DNA of 33,886 nucleotides from Lachnospiraceae bacterium (GTDB lineage Bacteria; Bacillota; Clostridia; Lachnospirales; Lachnospiraceae). How positions within the stretch are numbered: the first letter of the stretch is position 1; every line of letters begins with the position of its first letter. Below, piece after piece: positions 15,401 through 24,400 of the stretch. The translations under genes and the position numbers were made by a program. The DNA is taken from positions 1-33,886 of the forward strand of contig JAJPWX010000079.1 in assembly GCA_021205755.1 (NCBI GenBank), in the 5' to 3' direction. A model generated the notes under the pieces. It made no database searches and had not been told where the DNA came from. It worked only from the letters and a program-made list of their open reading frames with translations.

Positions 15401-18400
15401 CCGCATCGACACCAGCGGCCAGTGCTGCTGCATCATCCATCACTTCCATCTTTGTATCGTCGTAGGAATAAGCCATACCAACTATATCAAAGTCTTCTTC
15501 TTCAATGGTGTAAATATACGCGTTTCCATCCTGATCAACCGAAGGAAGATTGGTAAAGTAAAGCGTTTCCGTCCATTTTCCGGTGCTCGTATCTCCGCTG
15601 AACTTCAATCTGGAAACTTCCACCGCTTCCGTGGTTGCAGTTGTCCTTGTCAAAGCGTTGGTTACAGATGTTGCGCGAAGCAGTTTGATCACCACAGAAG
15701 CCGGACGGGTATTCTTTTCATTATCACCATCCACCCATTTTTTTGTCACAGAAACCGTCATACCGCCCGGATTTCCAATCGTGACGTAACCATTCGAACC
15801 GATGCCTCCGCCGCTCACTGCCGCAGTATTATTGGAAATCACCACAGAGGGCGTCCATCCGGTCAGGCTGGCCGAGGTGATGCTGCTGTCCTCCAGATAA
15901 AGCACGCTGGTCTGGTTCTGAAGGCCGTTGGCAGAAACAGATGTTCCGTCCTGATTCGTCCAATTGTATGCCGTACCATCCGCAGCAAATTCAGAAACGT
16001 AGTATGCTTCATTCACACCGCCATACTGCACTTCTCCAAGGCTGATCTGGTCGCCTTTTGATCCAGCAGCATTGTCTAATATAGCCGCACCATTCTCCCG
16101 GTAAATCTTCACTACAGACGTAGAGCAGCCGGCAATACCGCCGCCAAGCACAGCAGCTGTGTTGCCCTGAATCAGGACATTGGAGAGATTCAGCGTACCG
16201 GTCGCATAGGTCGTTCCGTCAACGTTTCTCTCACCGTTTACGTAAATTCCGCCGCCGCCAAAGACTCCGCTCTGACTGGTATTTCCGGTAATTGTTCCTG
16301 CGCTGATATTCGCAGTACATTCGCACTGAATATAGATACCGCCGCCCTGCTCGCCGGAAACATTGCCGCTGATGGTTCCGCCTGCCGCGGAAACGCTCGC
16401 CCGGGACGCCTTGCTGTTTTGACCGGCAGAAGCAACCATATTTAATGTAGTAGATGTACCAACATTTGCCGTCGACTCCCCGACAGCGATGCCTCCGCCG
16501 CCATGCGCCGCTGTATTATCGGATACAGTTCCTCCTGTAAAATTCATAACCGCGTTGCTAAATACCGCTGCACCGCCGCCGAAATTCGTCGCCGTATTGC
16601 CCGAAATCTCGCCGCCGCTCAGATTGAATACCGCGCCGCTTCCGCTCACAACCACACCGCCGCCGTTGTAAGCGGTATTGCCGCAGATCTCGCCGCCGTC
16701 CATGTTAAGCGTACCGCCATTGCAATATACCGCACCGCCATACGCATAAACCGTTCCGCTGGAAGTTTCGCTGTATATATTATTCTTCAGGACAGCGCCC
16801 TCTGTCACAGAAAGTGACGCACCGGAATTTACCAGAACCAGACTGCCTTTTGCCGATGCATTCATGCCGTCAATGGTAATATCTTCAAGCGTAAGTGCTG
16901 CCCCGCTGCCGGATACCTGAATCAAAGTCCCGCTAAAGGACGGATACCGCATCAATTTATAGTCAGATAACTCGGATAACGTCCATGTTGCTGTATCCCT
17001 GACTGTAACAATGCCAATGATATAAATGCCCTGTATTTCTTCCGTATTCTGATTAGCCGCAGCGTTTGCAGATACGATCTCGGCAAGCACTTCCTTTGCC
17101 CGTTTAAATGTTTTGACGGGTGTTTCATAGGTTGTACCGTTGTTCTTATCATCGCCGTTCACGCCATCCAGATACACACCGCTGGTTATGATTGTTCTGG
17201 CGATCATGGTTCCGTTCTCACCGACCCCTACGATCTCTACCAGCACTCCCGCACCAGTGATCACAATCCGATCCGCCAGATTGTCTGCAAGTCCTTTTGC
17301 AGGATCAGAGGGCACAATCAGGGAAACGGTCTCTGTGTTCCCTCTTGTATTCAGGAGCTCCTCCAGGTCGGAATCAATCTCCAGCCGAAGAGATGCCGGA
17401 TTGTAATCCGAAGACGCGGTAATTACACAGTTTTTTGTCAGATGAACATACTGCACTCCGCAGTCCGCCAGAAGATTCAGCTCCGTCCCTTCATGCCAGA
17501 TGCCCGGCGATACCGTAATCGGCGCGTTGATCGTCAAAGCCCCGTAATTGCGGATGACATAATTCACCTGAGAATCCGAAACGCTGATCGTTCCTGGAGT
17601 CCCGCTGTCCGCCTGGCTGTCTGTAATTGTCAGATCTGCACCGGTTTCGATGGTAATTGCTTCCGCACCTGCCCCACGCAGCGTACAGCCATTCATATCG
17701 ATTGTGAGCGTCAATCCGGAAGGTATCGTCACACTTTCTGTAATGATTCTGCTGCCGCTGTCATATGTACCGGCAATCAGTTTGATCGTATCGCCGGATG
17801 CCGCAGCCGATATCGCGTCCGCCAGAGACGTGTAACGTATCGCATTCCCAGAGTTGTCTGTAATTTCCGCCACATAACGGATATAATTGCCCGCAGTAAA
17901 ATAATAGTAATCCGTACTCTGGGCCGGATACACGCCGCCATGGGCTGTCACCGTGCTCTCCGTAACAGTAGTGGAATCCAGAGCAGTCTCCATCTGGAAA
18001 CCATTGTACGAATCAATCCAGACACAGTCACTGAAATCCACAGAACCATCCTGACTGTCGCTCATCAAAGAAGCCTGAATCACAGAGGACGTGACAGACA
18101 CGTTAATCGTTCCGGAGCTTAAGTAACTGCGTTTCACCATCCAGTCATTGGCTCCATTGCCGTCTGTCGATGTATTGTTATACAGTGCGCCCCCGGTCAT
18201 CTCCAGCGTGCCGAGAACACCGCCCGTGCGGACACCGGTATTTCCCGTCACTACCGTGTCCTTCAGGATTACTTTTGAATAACTATTCTCGTAAACTTTG
18301 ATCGCTCCCACGTCGCCGCCAAAGTTCCCGCTGATGCGGCAGTTGTCAAATTCAGAAACGATATACAGTGAGTTATTATTATAAGGAATGGTAATCGTGC

Positions 18401-21400
18401 TCCCGCCTGCCGCATTTTCATTATCACTGATGGTACAATTTGTAAACAGGGATTGAGAAGTATTTACATCTGCTCCCTTAATGCCGAGATAAAGAACACT
18501 CTGTCCATTTATATTTCCACTGATTGTACAATCAGTAAACGTAGCCTGCGCACCTGACAGGGCAAATATCAGATACGCGCCGCTGTAGCCTGTACTTGTA
18601 CTCTCATTTTTGGTAATCTCGCAGTTCGCCGCAGAAAATGACGAGCAAGAGCCCACACCAAGACCGCCGACACATCCGTTTTCTGCTTTATTTTCTGAAA
18701 TAACCGCGTACTTCAGGGAAACCTCACCGCCTGCCGATATGGTAATTCCCGCCGCCGCAGGATATTCATTTGCGGTTGCCGTATTATTGGAGATCAGCAC
18801 GTTATCATCGGCAGTGCCCTCCGCTGTAAATGTATTCACGGAAGCATAAATGCCGCCGCCCCTGTAAGCGGAATTGCCTGAGATCTCACAGCTGCCGCTC
18901 AAATGAATCTCCATCTTATTGGAATCCTGTGACTTGAATCGGTACGCGGAAATACCGCCGCCGTTGCTCGTTGCTGAGTTACCGGAGACTGTGGAATTCT
19001 CCAGATTCAGTACACTCGTCGTGTTTGTTAAGAAAATACCGCCGCCATGCGTCAGACTGGCTGTTGTCTTATTCCCGCTTACTGTCAGATCTGTCGCATT
19101 CAGAACGGATTCGTTCAGATAGATACCGCCTCCGCTGTCCACAGAGGTATTATCAGAAACAGTCAGCCCGCTCAAAGATACCGTCAGATGATCCAGGTAA
19201 ATGCCCGCGCCGCCATAATAATCCAGCTTCGAAATATCGTAGTCTTCACCATCTATCGATGTAGTATTATTCGAAATCGTTCCGCCGGTTATCGTATAAA
19301 CACCGGAAACCAACGGTTCAACATTTGGATTCTCTGTATTATCTCTTGTCGGGTCAGCCAGATAGAGACCGCCGCCGCGCGCAGAGCCTTCATTACCATC
19401 TACCGTTCCGCCGCTCATGGTGAAATTGCCGCCGTATACATAAATACCGCCGCCGTAATTCGCCTTGTTTTCAGAAACAGTTCCTTCCAATACAGAGACA
19501 TCCGCACCATCCATTACGTACACGCCGCCGCCATTCTCAGCCGCCGTGTTGCCGGTGATCGCCGCTCCATTTAAGGATACTATACCGCCTGCTGCATAAA
19601 TGCCGCCGCCATTGCCGGTTGCTGCATTGTCGGAGATGTCCGCTCCATTCAGAGCCAGTGTACCACCAGATACATATACGCCTGCGCCAATTTCCGCCTC
19701 GTTCTCAGAAATATCACCCTCCGTCAATGTCAGCGTACCGCCAGCCATATAAACACCGCCGCCATTATCGGAAGCTGTATTACCGGAAATGACAGAGCCC
19801 TCCAGAGTCACCTCACTGCTTTCGAGATAAAGGCCCGCACCATTTTCTGCTTCATTTCCAGAGACCTCGCCATCTGTCAATGTCAGCATACCGTCAGCCG
19901 CATAAATGCCGCCGCCGAACTCCGCTTCATTTTCAGAAAGCTTACCGCCATCCACCGTTACAGAAGCGGTCGCTTCACTTACATAAACCGCGCCGCCGTT
20001 TGCTGCCTTGTTTTCAGATACAAGCACATTGCCGGAAATTTTCAGACTGCCGTCTGCTACATACACAGCGCCGCCATTGCCGACAGCTGTATTGCCGGTA
20101 ATACTGCCGCCGCTAAGAGCAGCAGCACCCTTTGCAAGATAAACCGCCGCTCCATCATCGGAAGCAGAAATTCCGGAAATCGTGCCGCCGGTCATACTGA
20201 AAGAACCGCCATCTACATATACGCCGGTGCCATTTTCCGTAGCGATATCGCTGATCATACCGCCGTTCATATTAAATATGGCATCCTCAGCAACATACAC
20301 ACCGATCCCATCTGTCGTATCACTGCTCGTGATCCGGCCTTCGGTGCTGCTGTCAGTCAGTTCAAAAGTTCCATAGACTGTGACAGTCGCCCCGGATTTT
20401 CCTCTGAGCCGGTAACCATTCAGATCCAGTGTGATCGTATGGTCTTCCTCTACCACCAGTTTCTTCGCAGAAACACAGTTTACCAACAGAGTTACCGTCG
20501 CGTTATCCAGAGCATTTGCCGCCTCAAAGGCAGCGTCAATCGTAGAATAGGTTACCGGAGTTCCAGCCGAAACCGAATTATCCACTACGGACGCCACTTC
20601 ACCGACCGTCAGAATAAGGCACCCCGTTTCCGCCGCAGTATCTGTCTGCGAATCGATAATGTAAGAGGTATTATCCGCCTCAAATGCGCTAAGAGAACTT
20701 TTATAATAAGCTGCAGCGCCCGCTCCGCTTATATCCTCCTGCACCGTGATAACCACAGAATCCTCTTTGGGATCTGCCTGTGTCGTTACTCCGACCGTCC
20801 CGGATACCGTCCCCGTCAGAGTCAGTTTTTGATCCGTGCAGAGATAAACATTATTCTCCGTCGTACTCGCACCGGTATTCTGTGTATCTGAAATAATATT
20901 GTCTGTAATCGAAACAGAACCAGAAAGATTGACCGTCCCGCTTTCGAAATACACGCCGCCGCCATTCACAGCAGCCGTGTTACCGGTAATGGAGCCGCCA
21001 TTCATTGTAAATGTGCCGCCGCCCACATACACGCCACCGCCATAGTCAGCGCTGTTTTCGGTAATTGTACCCGAAGACAGGGTAAACGCGCCGCCATCAG
21101 CGACATAAACACCGCCGCCGAAGGTTTTACCAGCTACAATGGTACCCGTGCCTCCTGTGATGCTGCCCGTCATGTCTTCACTGCTGTCTTTCACCGTCAG
21201 TGTGCCATTTACTTTTATCACACTGCCGGATGCCATACCCGTTAGTGTGCATCCATTCAGATCCAGTGTCATATCCGAACCCGAATGAACCGTCAACGTT
21301 CCGTTGGCCGTGCAATCCTTGATAATAGTAATTACAGCTTCGCCCGTCAAACTGTTCGCATAAGTAAACGCATCGTCAATCCCGGTATAATAGCTCCTGT

Positions 21401-24400
21401 TTCCGGAAGCATCTGTCACCATAGCCACGGAATTCGCAACGGCAAGGACAAGATGCGTACCCTCCTCTGTAACCTCGATCAAAATCTCATTTCCTGAAGC
21501 ATCCGAAGAAATAAACTCTTTTGCGGCCTGATAATAATCCGTCCTCGCCTCCAGTGAAGTTACCGGAACTGAAAGCCCCTGATTTGCAACAGAATCCTCT
21601 GTGGAAACCCCGATGTCTGCTCCGACCGCCAGATTTCCATCAAGCGTCATTGTCTTACCTGACGGCAGATACACATTATTCGCAGAAGCACCCGCAGTAT
21701 TATCCGAAATTATCGGTGACTCAGACACCTTGAATGTACCGGTACCCACATGAACACCACCACCGACCGCAGACGCTGTATTTTCCGTCACCGTACCTCC
21801 GGTCATCGTGAACGTGCCGCCGTCAAGATATACGCCACCGCCATAAGTCGCTGTGTTTTCTGCAATCGTACCGCTAATCATAATAACCGAACCCGATGCC
21901 GCCACATAAATGCCGCCGCCATAGGTCGACGTATCGGAGCCTGCACCGGATTTCACCGTTCCGGTACCGCCAGTGATCTGACCCGCCGTACTAGCATTGT
22001 CATTTGAATCCTGTACAGTCAATGAACCATTTACCACCAGCACACTGCCCAAACCGCTTCCCGTCAATGTATGTCCATTCAAATCTAGCGTAATCGTTTT
22101 CTGTTCTTCCACTTCCAGAGAAGCAGACGCCGTACAGTCAGCCAGAAGCGTCACTACAGCAGCAGAAGAAGCACTGCTGTTCGCATTCGCATAGGTAAAC
22201 GCATCCGAAATCTTTGTGTATAAAGTCGTCGTGCCGTTCACCATCACACTCGCTACCGTAGATGCAAAAGACAGATAATGCCCGGTACTATCATCTCCAT
22301 TGATCTCCACACTATATCCGTCCACATCGGAAATGAAATAATGAACAGCGGTATTGTAATACGCACTGCCAATTTCACTTGCTGTAATCTGCACGGAAGC
22401 AGTGGAAGGATTCTCTTCAGTCGTAATGCCAATCTCAGCGCCTTTTGTCAGTTCAGAAGCTAACGTAATGGTCTTTCCTACCTGAAGATATATGTTATTC
22501 TCGCTTCCGTCAGAAGCAGACGTATTCCCTGTAACGACAGGATTCCCGGACACAGAAATACTACCCGAAGCGGCCACATAAACCGCACCGCCATAAGTGG
22601 CACTGTTGCCGGTGATCGTACCGCCTGCCAACGTAAGCGAACCGCCGTCTGCAACATAGATAGCTCCGCCGTATGTCGCGCCACCTGAAGAGGTGCCTGC
22701 GCCGCCTGTAATCTGACCATTTTGATCCGAAGTCGAATCTGTCACAGTCAGGGCGCCATTCACGGTAATTACACTTTTCGAATCCGACGTGCCCGCGCTG
22801 CCGGTCAATTTATAACCATTCAGATCCAGCGTAATATCTTTGCTGACATCTACGGTAAGTCCCGAAGCATCAGCAGTGCAGTGAGTCAGGAGCTTCACCG
22901 TAGCCGCACTTCCTGCTGCATTGGCAGCATCAAAAGCTTTCTCTATCGTTGCGTATTTTGTTGTACTCCCATTTACCGTCACACTGGCTCTGTCTGATGC
23001 GAGTGCAAGGACAAGATAGCTTCCGGCGCTCCCAGTCTCTGTCATGATACAATAATTCGTATTGTCAGAGAAAAACCGATTCGCGGAAGCAGAATAATAC
23101 TCCGTTGACGTTTCCGTAGTCGTGATCTGATAGGTCGTAGTACCGGAAGGATTATATTTTGTTGTAATGCCTACCTCAGCGCCTTTATCTAAAGCCCCGT
23201 TCAAAATAATCTGTGTTGCTGCATAAGACGATGTCGAGCTGCCTTTCCCGCTCAGATACACATTATTCGCCGATCCGTTCACCGTGTTTCCTTTAATCAC
23301 GGGAGAACCAGACAGATAGATGCTGTTTGCGTATGTCGAAGTTGTCGAACTATTATACACATACACACCGCCTCCATATTTAGTAGCCGCATTGTCAGTA
23401 ATTGAGCCGCTGCCCATTTCGAATTTTGGTTTTAAGAGTTCTGTTGTAGAAGACATAACGAATACGCCACCGCCATTTTTAGCAGTATTTCCCTTAATAG
23501 AACCGCCACTCATAGTGAAAGTAGTCGATGTACCTGACATATATACACCACCACCACCAACACTGGTTGAAGTACTACTGGAAGTGGAATTTTTAGCAAT
23601 ATTGTTCTCTATTACACCATTCTCCATCATAAAGGATGCATAATTATACAAATAAATACCCCCGCCTGATCCCCCAGACGCATTATTTGAAATCACCCCA
23701 TTCTCCATAGTAAGAACAGCTTTACTAGAACTGGAAGAATTTAAATATATACCACCACCGCCACCTGATATGGTTGTATTATTATCTATAGAAGCATCGC
23801 CTTTGATGGTCATTTTCTTACCGCTGCTGATATAAACGCCGCCACCACTGTTAGCACAGCTGTTTCCAGTGATCGAACCGCCGCTCATGATAAATTCGCT
23901 GCTGCTTGCGTGATACACACCACCGCCATATGAGCTGCTGGTTGCGCTGCTCGTATTGTTAGCAATCAAACCGCCACTCATGGTAAATATGGTATCACCC
24001 GTCAGGTAAATACCGCCTCCTGAAGAACTGCAGGTATTCGATGCTATGGCTCCCCCCTGCAAATCAAGGGTTCCAGCGTAGCAGTAAACACCCGCGCCAT
24101 TGGTTCCCGTATTTTCAGACACAGAGCCATTCGTTATAGTCAGAATTCCGTCATTCAAAAGAATACCGCCGCCATAGGTATCCGAAGCGTTGGCGTCAAC
24201 AGAACCGCCGCTGATATTAAATTCCGCATCTCCATCGATATAAACACCGCCGCCCTCATCTCCGGCACTGTTTCCGGTGATTGAGCCACCATCAAAAGTA
24301 AACACGGACGTACCATCCAGGTACACGCCGCCGCCATATTCAGCACTGTTTGCGGAAATTGTTCCGCCATTCATGAAAACCATTCCGGAAGATACATACA

